Assembly (NCBI GenBank): GCA_964531225.1
Contig: CAZHDB010000002.1
Location: forward strand, 1-64,000
Direction: 5' to 3'
DNA: 64,000 nt
Source of the DNA: CAZHDB01 sp964531225
GTDB taxonomy: Archaea; Thermoproteota; Thermoprotei_A; Sulfolobales; Desulfurococcaceae
The notes under the pieces are model-generated. The model saw only the letters and a program-made list of their open reading frames with translations. It searched no databases and was not told the origin of the DNA. Positions 45,184-52,331 of this stretch are shown piece after piece. A program made the translations under genes and the position numbers. Position 1 is the first letter of the stretch; each line of letters opens with the position of its first letter.

Positions 45184-47007
45184 ATGGGAGGTATATTTGG
45201 ATTCATATGTAGGGATAAAATAAAATCTGAAATTTTACGGGAGGGCCTTAAAAGGCTTTACTATAGAGGATATGACGGTTTAGGGATAGCATACATAGAC
45301 GAAAATAATAGACTAATAGTTAAAAAAGAACCAGGCCATCCTGACAAAGCTTGGGAAAAACTAGGTATTCCTGAAGTAATTCCGTCCAATATTGTTTTGG
45401 GGCATGTTAGGTATGCAAATAGGGGGTGGCCAAATAAGAATAATACACATCCCTTACTGGATTGTACAGGGAAAATAGCTACAGTAGGTGATGGAGCATT
45501 ACTGAATTATGAAAAGCATCGTGAGATCCTTAGATCTGCTGGTCACAAGTTCGTTTCTACAACTGATTTTGAAATTTTACCCCACTACCTTGAAGAATAT
45601 ACTAGAAATAATATCTTGGAAGGACTGAGAAACATAGCTAATACGATCAAGGGAATATATGCTGCAGTATTTCTTATTGAAGGCCATTCAGAATTTTATG
45701 CCATAAAACATGGCCAACCACTCGTGATAGGTACAAGGGAGGATCAGTCATGCATATTTGTCTCAAGCGATCTACCAAGCCTTTATGGTTTTGCTGAACA
45801 GGCTATAGTTTTAGATGATAATCAAATAGCTATTATTAGGTTAAATGAAATTCTCGTAATTAATGCGGAAACAGGAGAAATAGTTGAAGAGTTGCCACGT
45901 AAAAGAATAAAATACCAGCCCGGTGTAGTAGATAAGGCTGGTTATCCGCATTTCATGTTAAAAGAAATCTATGAAATACCGTATGCTCTACGGCAGACTC
46001 TTATAACACTTTTAGAGAAATACTTAAGTTTAGCATCAATGATCATTCATGGTGCTAGTAATGTTTTCATAATAGGTAATGGTACTAGTCTTCATGCAGG
46101 ATATACGTCGGCCTATTATTTCTCGGATTTAGCCGGAGTTAATGTCGAGGTCATAAGTGCTGCTGAATTTCCATATTATGCATTGGGTAGAGTCAAGACC
46201 GGTACAGTAATTATAGCAATTAGTCAAAGCGGTGAAACAAGTGATGTGATCTATAGTATCAAGCAGGCTAAACAAAGAGGAGCAGTAATCCTTGGAATTA
46301 CAAATGTTGTTGGTTCACAGCTTACTCTTGAATCCAATGTATACCTACCAATTGGTGCTGGGCCTGAAATAGCTGTTCCTGCTACAAAAACTTTTACGTC
46401 AACACTAGCAACCTTACTTATACTTGCAGCATACACAGGAGTTTATTCGGGTAAATTAGATAGATCTGACCTGGGAATAATTTATGATGAGGTAAGAACG
46501 CTGTCTCGGAAATTACAAGAAAATATTAAAAGAATAGATCATGAGGCAAAGACTATAATTGATGATAATAAAATTAATTGGTCAAATATCTATGTTTCAA
46601 GTAGTGGAATAAACTATCCGATAGCGCTTGAAGGAGCATTAAAACTAAAGGAGACAGCAATAGTCCATAGTGAAGGATTACAATTAGGAGAACTTAGACA
46701 TGGCCCTGCCGTATTGATAAAACATGGATTCCCAGTGATCATTATAGAACCCTACGAAAAGGATGCTAGGGAGCTACATGAAAAAGTCGTTATGGAGATT
46801 AAGAATAAATATGGAGTTATAATAGAGATTGCATCGAGATATAAAGAATACTATAATAAAAATTTGATAAAAAGTATAGAGACGATCAAAGAATTATCAC
46901 CAATATCCAACATCATACCGCTTCAATTATTAGCTTATAGACTGGGTGTGAAACTTGATAGACCAATCGATACACCCCCAGGACTTGTTAAAGCGGTAAC
47001 TACATAG
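45184..47007 (+). CDS. GlmS paralogue with a degenerate glutaminase domain
   Basis: A 607-residue protein colinear with GlmS. It starts MGGIFGF where GlmS has MCGIIG, so the nucleophilic Cys is replaced by Gly. RWATHG becomes RYANRG and HNGIIQNY becomes GDGALLNY, removing glutamine-binding and oxyanion residues. The two SIS domains look intact (GNGTSLHAGYTS, AISQSGETSDVIYS, VPATKTFTSTL, SEGLQLGELRHGPAV). The GlmS C-terminal loop is altered to DTPPGLVKAVTT. The enzyme probably acts as a glutamine-independent sugar isomerase or deaminase; the substrate is unknown. It stands alone, far from the real glmS at 1522. Confidence 0.88.
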   Translation: MGGIFGFICRDKIKSEILREGLKRLYYRGYDGLGIAYIDENNRLIVKKEPGHPDKAWEKLGIPEVIPSNIVLGHVRYANRGWPNKNNTHPLLDCTGKIATVGDGALLNYEKHREILRSAGHKFVSTTDFEILPHYLEEYTRNNILEGLRNIANTIKGIYAAVFLIEGHSEFYAIKHGQPLVIGTREDQSCIFVSSDLPSLYGFAEQAIVLDDNQIAIIRLNEILVINAETGEIVEELPRKRIKYQPGVVDKAGYPHFMLKEIYEIPYALRQTLITLLEKYLSLASMIIHGASNVFIIGNGTSLHAGYTSAYYFSDLAGVNVEVISAAEFPYYALGRVKTGTVIIAISQSGETSDVIYSIKQAKQRGAVILGITNVVGSQLTLESNVYLPIGAGPEIAVPATKTFTSTLATLLILAAYTGVYSGKLDRSDLGIIYDEVRTLSRKLQENIKRIDHEAKTIIDDNKINWSNIYVSSSGINYPIALEGALKLKETAIVHSEGLQLGELRHGPAVLIKHGFPVIIIEPYEKDARELHEKVVMEIKNKYGVIIEIASRYKEYYNKNLIKSIETIKELSPISNIIPLQLLAYRLGVKLDRPIDTPPGLVKAVTT

Positions 47008-47101
47008 AATGTATTTTCTCCTACTATATTATTCAAATGCTATGAACCGATCCTTCGGAACTTTTTAGTACATTAAGAACAAATATATAGGAGGTGATGG
47101 C

Positions 47102-47158
47102 ATGTCCTATAAGTTCCCAAAGGACTTCCTCTTCGGCTATTCTTATTCTGGATTCTAA
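47102..47158 (+). pseudogene. Remnant of a GH1 beta-glycosidase gene (N-terminus only)
   Basis: A strong GGAGGTGATGG (47090-47100) and ATG 47102 precede MSYKFPKDFLFGYSYSGF and an immediate TAA. The FPKDFLFGxSxSGFQ pattern is the hallmark N-terminus of archaeal GH1 beta-glycosidases. No GH1 sequence follows, so the gene has been reduced to its first 18 codons. It is followed by another broken sugar-metabolism gene. Confidence 0.6.
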
Positions 47159-47254
47159 TTTGTAACAAGATTGGAAAGAAGTAGTCTGACTTCATTTTCT
47201 TCTATGGAAACGATATACTAAACTAACATATACTTACTTGATCCTGGGACAATA

Positions 47255-47526
47255 ATATAGTTTCAGCATTGCCAATGTATTCCCGGAAATAGTCGTGAAA
47301 CTTTATGAAGAATTAAGGAAGGGAAATCCAGCTAAAGCTAAAGAGATCCAGGATAGTACTTTAAAAAATTAGAATAGCAATCCAAAAGATTCCCATACAT
47401 GGCAAATGTTAAAGGAGTATTAAAGCTCAGAGAAATGGACCTTGGCGACCTTAGAAGCCTCTTGAATCACTAGATGAAAGGGCTTAAAGGAACTTGAAAA
47501 AGACTAAAAGAACTTGATCTCCTATA
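47255..47526 (+). pseudogene. Remnant of a dihydrodipicolinate synthase/KDG aldolase-family gene (C-terminal part)
   Basis: Frames in this stretch read IANVFPEIVVKLYEELRKGN, AKAKEIQD, and then, after a stop and a shift, FPYMANVKGVLKLREMDLGD, LRSLL. The ANVFPE and the helical tail are typical of DapA/KDG-aldolase C-termini. Several in-frame stops interrupt it. It may be the remains of a 2-keto-3-deoxygluconate aldolase, which would fit the neighbouring glycosidase genes. Coordinates are approximate. Confidence 0.55.
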
Positions 47527-47855
47527 ATTTTTCATTTAATTCTTGGAAATGATAAGGAAACATAACTAAATTACCTAAAATATCCCTCATACATGTTTTA
47601 AAATAGTATAATAAGATCGAGTTTTTGATACTTAAATATCAATAACCAATAATCATTTTATTACCCACATATGTTTTTACCACAAACAACTCACAAACCA
47701 AACACCACACAAAAACAATATCTATCTAAAAATAAAATGGTGGCGGGGCCCCCAAAATGATAGCGGGGGGTGGATTTGAACCACCGACCTCGGGGTCTTT
47801 TAGAGCGGTGGCCCGGTCGCTGTTTTTATTATTCTTATATTTCCGCTTTTAAATC

Positions 47856-48677
47856 TTATCTTATGTTTGTTAAATAATCCCGAATACTGGACATTATTTT
47901 TGGTTTTATTCCTTGTTGTACTGTCTCAATCTCTAGGATTTTTGATAGTTCTTCTGAACATTTTGTAGTTAGTTTAATCATTATTCTCTTATTATTGATT
48001 ATGGGTTTTGGCTTAAATTCAGCATTTAGCCAAATATGCTTCACTTTTACGAAATCGTCTTTACCTATATATACAACTAATACTTTACTTGTTCTTGGAG
48101 GTTTTCTAAAATCGATATATACACTTTTTGCAATACTTAGTAACTGTCTTAATTCTTCGATAGAGAAGCCACAAATGTAATTTTTGGAGTAATTTGAGAA
48201 ATACAATTTAAGCTTTTTATGCCTTGATGGATGATATACTAGTCTCTGGAGCTTTGTAAGAAAACTATAGTTACTAATCGTGAAAAACCTTTCACGCTTT
48301 TTAGGAGTATACTCACTTGCTTTTATATACCCATTATTATGAAGGTAATCAAGGATTCTATGTATCAATTGGCCTTTTAACGTTTTTATTTCATAAGATA
48401 CGGAAATATATGACTTACCTATATGGCCGTCTCCATCTATTATTCCTGCAAATAAAGCACATAATTCATCTTTATCGAGTCTTGATAAAACAGAAACGGG
48501 GTCTTGTAGCATTTTTCTGATATACTGGTGCATATCCTTTCGTATACTATTTACTTCTTTGGGCGATTTACGAATCAAGACACGTACTCTATAAAAAAGT
48601 GTTTGTTTAACTTTTCTACGTTTCACCATAACCTTGATAATGATCCCATCGCTCAATTGTAAAAAGAGTATTAACAA
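47856..48677 (-). CDS. LAGLIDADG homing endonuclease, C-terminal part (in tRNA intron)
   Basis: LFAGIIDGDGHIG near residue 93 is a clear second LAGLIDADG motif. The frame is open from 48677, but ATG 48629 (MVKRRKVKQTLFY) is the likelier start if it is translated alone; the preceding part then overlaps the end of the N-terminal frame. The C-terminal portion is basic and rich in Lys, Ile and Tyr, as usual for DNA-binding intron endonucleases. It lies wholly within the initiator tRNA intron and on the same strand. Confidence 0.72.
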   Translation of the reverse strand: MLILFLQLSDGIIIKVMVKRRKVKQTLFYRVRVLIRKSPKEVNSIRKDMHQYIRKMLQDPVSVLSRLDKDELCALFAGIIDGDGHIGKSYISVSYEIKTLKGQLIHRILDYLHNNGYIKASEYTPKKRERFFTISNYSFLTKLQRLVYHPSRHKKLKLYFSNYSKNYICGFSIEELRQLLSIAKSVYIDFRKPPRTSKVLVVYIGKDDFVKVKHIWLNAEFKPKPIINNKRIMIKLTTKCSEELSKILEIETVQQGIKPKIMSSIRDYLTNIR

Positions 48678-48918
48678 CTGCTATTGCTGTATCAAGGGCA
48701 AGACCGGTAAACAACAAAATAGCTTTATTTTTCCTCAGTGTATGACTGAATTCTCCATCGGTAATCAGGAGACCTATAGTTTTCCAAAAATGGAGTCTTT
48801 TTAAATTAGGGCTTAAATTAAGTTTATGAGAGATTGTAATACGGTCGTTTTCATTAAGATTAGACAATAGCTCCTTCACAAGATCAAGGTTCGTTAAATA
48901 TTTTGTTTTCATTAACAT
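48616..48918 (-). CDS. LAGLIDADG homing endonuclease, N-terminal part (in tRNA intron)
   Basis: A 100-residue frame inside the tRNA-Met intron. TIGLLITDGEFS near residue 47 matches the first LAGLIDADG motif, with the catalytic Asp; a helix-turn-helix-like segment RITISHKLNLSPNLKRL precedes it. The frame ends with TAG 48618-48616, about 60 nt inside the next frame, which carries the second motif. The two motifs would be about 125 residues apart if joined by a frame change near GGTGAAACG, typical for a single-chain endonuclease. It may be a split two-chain enzyme, a frameshifted gene or decayed. Confidence 0.65.
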   Translation of the reverse strand: MLMKTKYLTNLDLVKELLSNLNENDRITISHKLNLSPNLKRLHFWKTIGLLITDGEFSHTLRKNKAILLFTGLALDTAIAVVNTLFTIERWDHYQGYGET

Positions 48919-49074
48919 CTTTCCTCTTCATTTTCATTATATAGAATAAGCACTTATAAAGTGGAGCATGTCAATACCTTGGCTAATTTGGAGAATACTA
49001 TACTGTGATGATTATACTTAATGAATGAGATTAGAAGGAATATGTAGGGCGGCCGAGCCACCGCTCTTATGAGC

Positions 49075-49109
49075 TTCGCGGGACGGGGGTTTTTGGACCG
49101 CCCGTGCCT
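49075..49109 (-). other. 35-nt intron in the anticodon stem of initiator tRNA-Met (30/31)
   Basis: The intron runs from A49109 to A49075 on the minus strand and must be removed to join CGGG to GCTCATA. It lies in a bulge-helix-bulge-like structure: a CGCG/CGCG central helix, a GG^A 5' bulge and an AA^G 3' bulge, and an inner stem GG(C)ACGGG/CCCGTCC. Both inferred cuts fall between the second and third bulge bases, as the archaeal splicing endonuclease requires. The outer exon helix is not formed. Confidence 0.8.
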
Positions 49110-49145
49110 CCCGCGGGCTACCTGGCTGCCCTACCCCGCTGTTTT

Positions 49146-49154
49146 GCCCCGCCA
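49146..49154 (-). repeat. 5' arm of a leader-trailer helix around the tRNA-Met precursor
   Basis: TGGCGGGGC (49154-49146) is perfectly complementary to GCCCCGCCA (47749-47741) on the other side of the tRNA gene. Leader AAAA and trailer TTTT next to the arms may pair as well. Together they would extend the acceptor stem of the precursor. Confidence 0.65.
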
Positions 49155-49179
49155 GTATTATTATGGATTGTTTTGGTGG

Positions 49180-49187
49180 TTATAAAG
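49180..49187 (-). promoter_or_regulatory. TATA box of the initiator tRNA-Met gene
   Basis: CTTTATAA on the minus strand, preceded by AAAA, matches the archaeal box A. It is centred about 43 nt before the tRNA 5' end, which places transcription start near 49157, just before the leader arm TGGCGGGGC (49154-49146). The same AAACT..TTATAACC context precedes tRNA-Leu(TAG) at 29794. Confidence 0.6.
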
Positions 49188-49265
49188 TTTTATTTGTCTG
49201 TGATTATTTCTTTTGTTTTAATGTTTATTAGTTGTGGTGTATTGGATTGTTTATAGGTGTTATTC

Positions 49266-51098
49266 TTGGTTTTTGTTATTGGCTTGAATTATTGGCCTAG
49301 GTATATGCCTATTTATTTCTGGTCTGATTACAGGGGCGATGAGATCCAGAAGGATCTCGAGATAATCAGGGATCTCGGTGTTAATAGTCTGAGAATTTTT
49401 CTTTTGACAAAAGTCTTTATGGATCAGGGCTGTAATGTTAATGAGGAAGCTCTTAATCTACTAAAGGATTTCATGAATAAATGCCATAGATATGGCTTAA
49501 GGATATATTTAACGCTTCTAGTGGGTCATATGTCTGGAATGAACTTTGATATTACTGGTAAATCAATCTATGATGAAGAATCCATAGCTTGTATTGAGAA
49601 ATTTGCTTATCAGCTGGCTTCTAGAATAAAAGATCACCCTGCATTGGAAGCATATGTACTAAGTAATGAAATAACTGTTTACGAGAAGCCTCCAAGTAGG
49701 GAAAAATATAGGCATTTTCTTAAGAGGCTTTACAACGCTATAAGAAAAGCTGATTCTATACACAAAATAACTAGTGGTAGCGGCCTCTTCTATCCATGGC
49801 ATGTAGGTGCGGAACCAGAAACAGAAGCTGGGATTATGGATTATCTTGCACCACATATGTATAACTATGACTACGATATAATGAGGCATAGCCTCGCCTA
49901 TATATTTAAGTTAAAGCATTCTATATCGATGGAGAAGCCCGTCATATATGAGGAAATAGGTTATTCAAGCCACCAGTATGGCGATCATGGACAATTTCTC
50001 TTTCTTAGAGCAATAACCTATAGCATACTTGCCAATGGTGCTCAAGGCCTAATGATCTGGTGTTTTAGTGATTTCAATAGAGAAGAATTATCACCATATA
50101 ATGATCACCCTCATGAGTTAGGCTTTGGAATTATAAGGTATGATGGAACACCTAAGTCTGCAGCAAACATTGTAAAGGAAATTACAATCCTAGATAAAGA
50201 ATATAGATTATCAGAGTATAAAGCCAGGGAAGATCCCATAGGAATACTTGTACCAAAATATATGTACAAAGATATCCCGTTCGTAAACATGATAATAGAG
50301 AAAGTAGATGAAGATGCAACAATAAAGATACTACAACAGTCATTTACAATGCTTAAAATGGCCGGATACAATCCTATAGTTGTAAACGAAGATAATTTTG
50401 ATAAAAAAGGCATTAAGGCATTAATAATACCATCAATACCCTTACTAAAGGCATCAACATGGAGAAAGCTATTAGAACTAGTCGAGAATGGATTAACACT
50501 ATACTATAGTGCAGCAATATCACTTAAAGAACCCCATCATGCACCAACGCATCTATGGAGAGAGTTATTTGGTGTAGAGCCTGTACAGATTCCCGGATAC
50601 ATAATGCAGCCATCGAATGATATAATCATAGAGTTAAATGGCGATAAAATTATAATACCTGGACTTAAGGATCAGCCAAAATATACGGTACACATCGGAG
50701 TAAAAGTAAGACCTATAGATGCAGAAGTAATTGCAGAAAACAATAATGAGCCATTAATCCTTAGGAAGAAAATAGGGTTAGGCGAAGCAATTCTAGTGAC
50801 TAAACCTATCGAATATCAATTAATTGAAATAATAAATGTAAATACTATGTACAAGCCGTATGAATTATATAGACACCTCCTATCACATAAGATAAAGCCT
50901 ATGAACCTTAATAATCCTGTAATAGAAGTAATTAATGTATTTAAAGGATCTGATGAATTAATGTATCTTATTAATCATAGTTACAGTGAAGCACGCATAG
51001 ATGACATAGAGGGAGAACCTATAATCATACATGGTGCTAGAAAGAACAGGGAATACATCATAGAACCACGCGGTGTAACAATAATAGCTAAGACGTAA
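49266..51098 (+). CDS. Glycoside hydrolase, GH5-like (clan GH-A)
   Basis: A protein of about 610 residues. The N-terminal (beta/alpha)8 domain begins VIGLNYWPRYMPIYFWSDYR, with LGVNSLRIFL and YVLSNEITVYE near residue 135 (acid/base Glu after Asn) and KPVIYEEIGYSSHQ near 225 (nucleophile Glu). The C-terminal half (about 330-610) resembles the glutamine-amidotransferase-like and beta domains of beta-galactosidases. No signal peptide is obvious, so it may act inside the cell on oligosaccharides such as mannosides. The substrate is not known. TTG 49266 follows AGGTG. Neighbouring GH1 and aldolase remnants point to a former sugar-use cluster. Confidence 0.78.
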   Translation: MVFVIGLNYWPRYMPIYFWSDYRGDEIQKDLEIIRDLGVNSLRIFLLTKVFMDQGCNVNEEALNLLKDFMNKCHRYGLRIYLTLLVGHMSGMNFDITGKSIYDEESIACIEKFAYQLASRIKDHPALEAYVLSNEITVYEKPPSREKYRHFLKRLYNAIRKADSIHKITSGSGLFYPWHVGAEPETEAGIMDYLAPHMYNYDYDIMRHSLAYIFKLKHSISMEKPVIYEEIGYSSHQYGDHGQFLFLRAITYSILANGAQGLMIWCFSDFNREELSPYNDHPHELGFGIIRYDGTPKSAANIVKEITILDKEYRLSEYKAREDPIGILVPKYMYKDIPFVNMIIEKVDEDATIKILQQSFTMLKMAGYNPIVVNEDNFDKKGIKALIIPSIPLLKASTWRKLLELVENGLTLYYSAAISLKEPHHAPTHLWRELFGVEPVQIPGYIMQPSNDIIIELNGDKIIIPGLKDQPKYTVHIGVKVRPIDAEVIAENNNEPLILRKKIGLGEAILVTKPIEYQLIEIINVNTMYKPYELYRHLLSHKIKPMNLNNPVIEVINVFKGSDELMYLINHSYSEARIDDIEGEPIIIHGARKNREYIIEPRGVTIIAKT

Positions 51099-51103
51099 AG
51101 GTC

Positions 51104-51155
51104 CCAGTCGCTCCACCTACATCATCTATTCAGTATGTCTCTGCCCGGTCATCCC
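51104..51155 (-). ncRNA. Candidate box C/D sRNA
   Basis: On the minus strand, box C-like GGGATGA (51155-51149), D' CTGA (51133-51130), C' ATGATGT (51125-51119) and box D-like CTGG (51107-51104) occur in order; the D'-C' spacer of four bases is typical of archaea. The D box is imperfect and no terminal stem is seen. It lies between the glycosidase and the next gene. Confidence 0.35.
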
Positions 51156-51220
51156 TACTACTATTTTCCGGATATGGGTTTATTTGATTGTTTCCCTATA
51201 TATTCCATTCGGGTGTTATA

Positions 51221-51553
51221 TTGTTCGTTGAAAAGGATATTGATTATAGCCGTTTTATCCCAGAGGATGTTCTAGAAGATATATTGATGATTGAGAAGGA
51301 AAGGGCTTCCAAGGGAAAAAAGGAGAAGTATCCAAGTAGCCGTGATATTGTTGGTGCTGTTGTTAAAGCCGTTTCATATGCTCATGGCATACATCCGGAT
51401 GATTTCCCCGATCTAGTCTATAGTATACTGAATGAACAAGGTTTTAGTACTAGGTTCGTAACCGTTAAGAGGATCTGGAGGACATATGAAAATCTTGTAC
51501 GCCGTGGCATAATAAGAGATGTATTAGGTGTTATAGACTATGCCGAAGAGTAA
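51221..51553 (+). CDS. Conserved hypothetical protein
   Basis: A protein of about 110 residues, mainly helical, with an acidic N-terminal part (VEKDIDYSRFIPEDVLEDIL) and a basic helical C-terminal part (RFVTVKRIWRTYENLVRRG) that might bind nucleic acid. I recognise no family. TTG 51221 after GGGTG is favoured over the upstream start at 51188. The last 14 bases overlap the next gene, so the two are translated together. Confidence 0.6.
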   Translation: MFVEKDIDYSRFIPEDVLEDILMIEKERASKGKKEKYPSSRDIVGAVVKAVSYAHGIHPDDFPDLVYSILNEQGFSTRFVTVKRIWRTYENLVRRGIIRDVLGVIDYAEE

Positions 51554-51929
51554 ACAGAGAAAAGGCACTACAGAGAATGGCAGGCTTTACCTAAAACTTA
51601 GAAGCGGTACATGGCTACTCATTAAAGGACATGGGACTACAACTCCGGCATCCGGAACACGGGTAGTTGGATTGATAGGTGAGAGTCTAGATGGGGAACC
51701 CATGGTAAGGAATGAAAAAATTGATACTATATACATTTCCGCCTTTAAGATAACGAGGTATCTATTAAAGATATTAGAAGAGGAAATTAAAGGTACTTTA
51801 CTAGCTCTACCAGTAACCAAAGACACATATAAGATTGAAATATATGGTGCACCAAAGAATTACGTTAATAAACTTATTAAGCTAGCTGAGGAAATGAAGG
51901 CTTTAAAAATACCTAAGAAGAAGGTGTAG
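51540..51929 (+). CDS. Conserved hypothetical protein
   Basis: A basic 129-residue protein. It starts with a charged stretch (MPKSKQRKG), has strand-rich LYLKLRSGTWLLIKGHG, and ends with a helix and Lys-rich tail. I do not recognise the fold. Overlaps the upstream gene by 14 bases and the convergent zinc-ribbon gene by 17. Confidence 0.6.
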   Translation: MPKSKQRKGTTENGRLYLKLRSGTWLLIKGHGTTTPASGTRVVGLIGESLDGEPMVRNEKIDTIYISAFKITRYLLKILEEEIKGTLLALPVTKDTYKIEIYGAPKNYVNKLIKLAEEMKALKIPKKKV

Positions 51930-52140
51930 CTAAGTTCCTTACCTTCCTCTTAATAAGTACGAGCTCTCTATTAATAGATACATGGACCTGTTCTGCATCA
52001 ATACGATAGCCGCATACTAAGCATCTATAATAACAATTAATTCTCCTTGCACCATTACTTAGTTTCTCGCTTTCAACAACAAGATACATAGGCTTACCAC
52101 ATTTCTTACAGTAAAATCCTTTACTGACTAAGCCCACCAT
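51913..52140 (-). CDS. Zinc-ribbon protein
   Basis: A 75-residue protein with YCKKCGKPMYLVVE and CYYRCLVCGYRID, i.e. two CxxC pairs about 25 residues apart, making one zinc ribbon. The C-terminal third is basic with LVLIKRKVRNLA. Proteins of this kind bind nucleic acid or form parts of translation and transcription complexes; the role here is unknown. Convergent with, and overlapping, the preceding gene by 17 bases. Confidence 0.65.
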   Translation of the reverse strand: MVGLVSKGFYCKKCGKPMYLVVESEKLSNGARRINCYYRCLVCGYRIDAEQVHVSINRELVLIKRKVRNLATPSS

Positions 52141-52173
52141 ATTTTAAACACCTCGCTAAAATTTTCACTACAC

Positions 52174-52191
52174 CACTATCTCTGGATAGTG
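52174..52191. promoter_or_regulatory. Perfect inverted repeat in the divergent promoter region
   Basis: CACTATC (52174-52180) and GATAGTG (52185-52191) are separated by TCTG. The repeat lies 34-51 nt before the zinc-ribbon gene and upstream of the M24 peptidase gene. It may be an operator or an RNA hairpin; no further evidence is available. Confidence 0.3.
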
Positions 52192-52331
52192 AAGAATATC
52201 TAGCAGCCCCCTAAAAAGTACTAGTTCAATAAATCCTAAGAGATATTAATAAGAAACATCAATAAATTCATTATCTAAAACTACAATAATATTGAATAGT
52301 TAATGCTACCTAGGCCCCGGGCTGATGAAAA

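Larger units (their letters stand above)
47797..49067 (-). other. 1271-nt homing-endonuclease-bearing intron in initiator tRNA-Met (37/38)
   Basis: The intron follows A37 and precedes A38. Its termini GAGCGGTGGC (49066-49057) and GCCACCGCTC (47812-47803) are perfectly complementary and extend by further pairs (CGG/CCG), which brings the two distant tRNA parts together. The junction has CTCA facing TAAA in the central helix (two of four pairs), with TA^A and AG^A bulges. It encodes two overlapping LAGLIDADG frames (48616-48918 and 47856-48677). Archaeal tRNA introns are normally tens of nucleotides long. Confidence 0.85.
47761..49140 (-). tRNA. Initiator tRNA-Met (CAT) with two introns, one 1271 nt and coding
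   Basis: Exons on the minus strand are 49140-49110 (31 nt), 49074-49068 (GCTCATA) and 47796-47761 (36 nt), which join to a 74-nt tRNA. The acceptor stem AGCGGGG/CCCCGCT begins with the A1-U72 pair of archaeal initiators. The D-arm is GGGC/GCCC, the anticodon stem CGGGG/CCCCG has the consecutive initiator G-C pairs, the anticodon is CAT, and the T-arm is GGTGG-TTCAAAT-CCACC. CCA is not encoded. A 35-nt intron interrupts positions 30/31 and a 1271-nt intron positions 37/38. The intron ends of the latter pair perfectly over 10 bp (GAGCGGTGGC/GCCACCGCTC). Confidence 0.92.
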
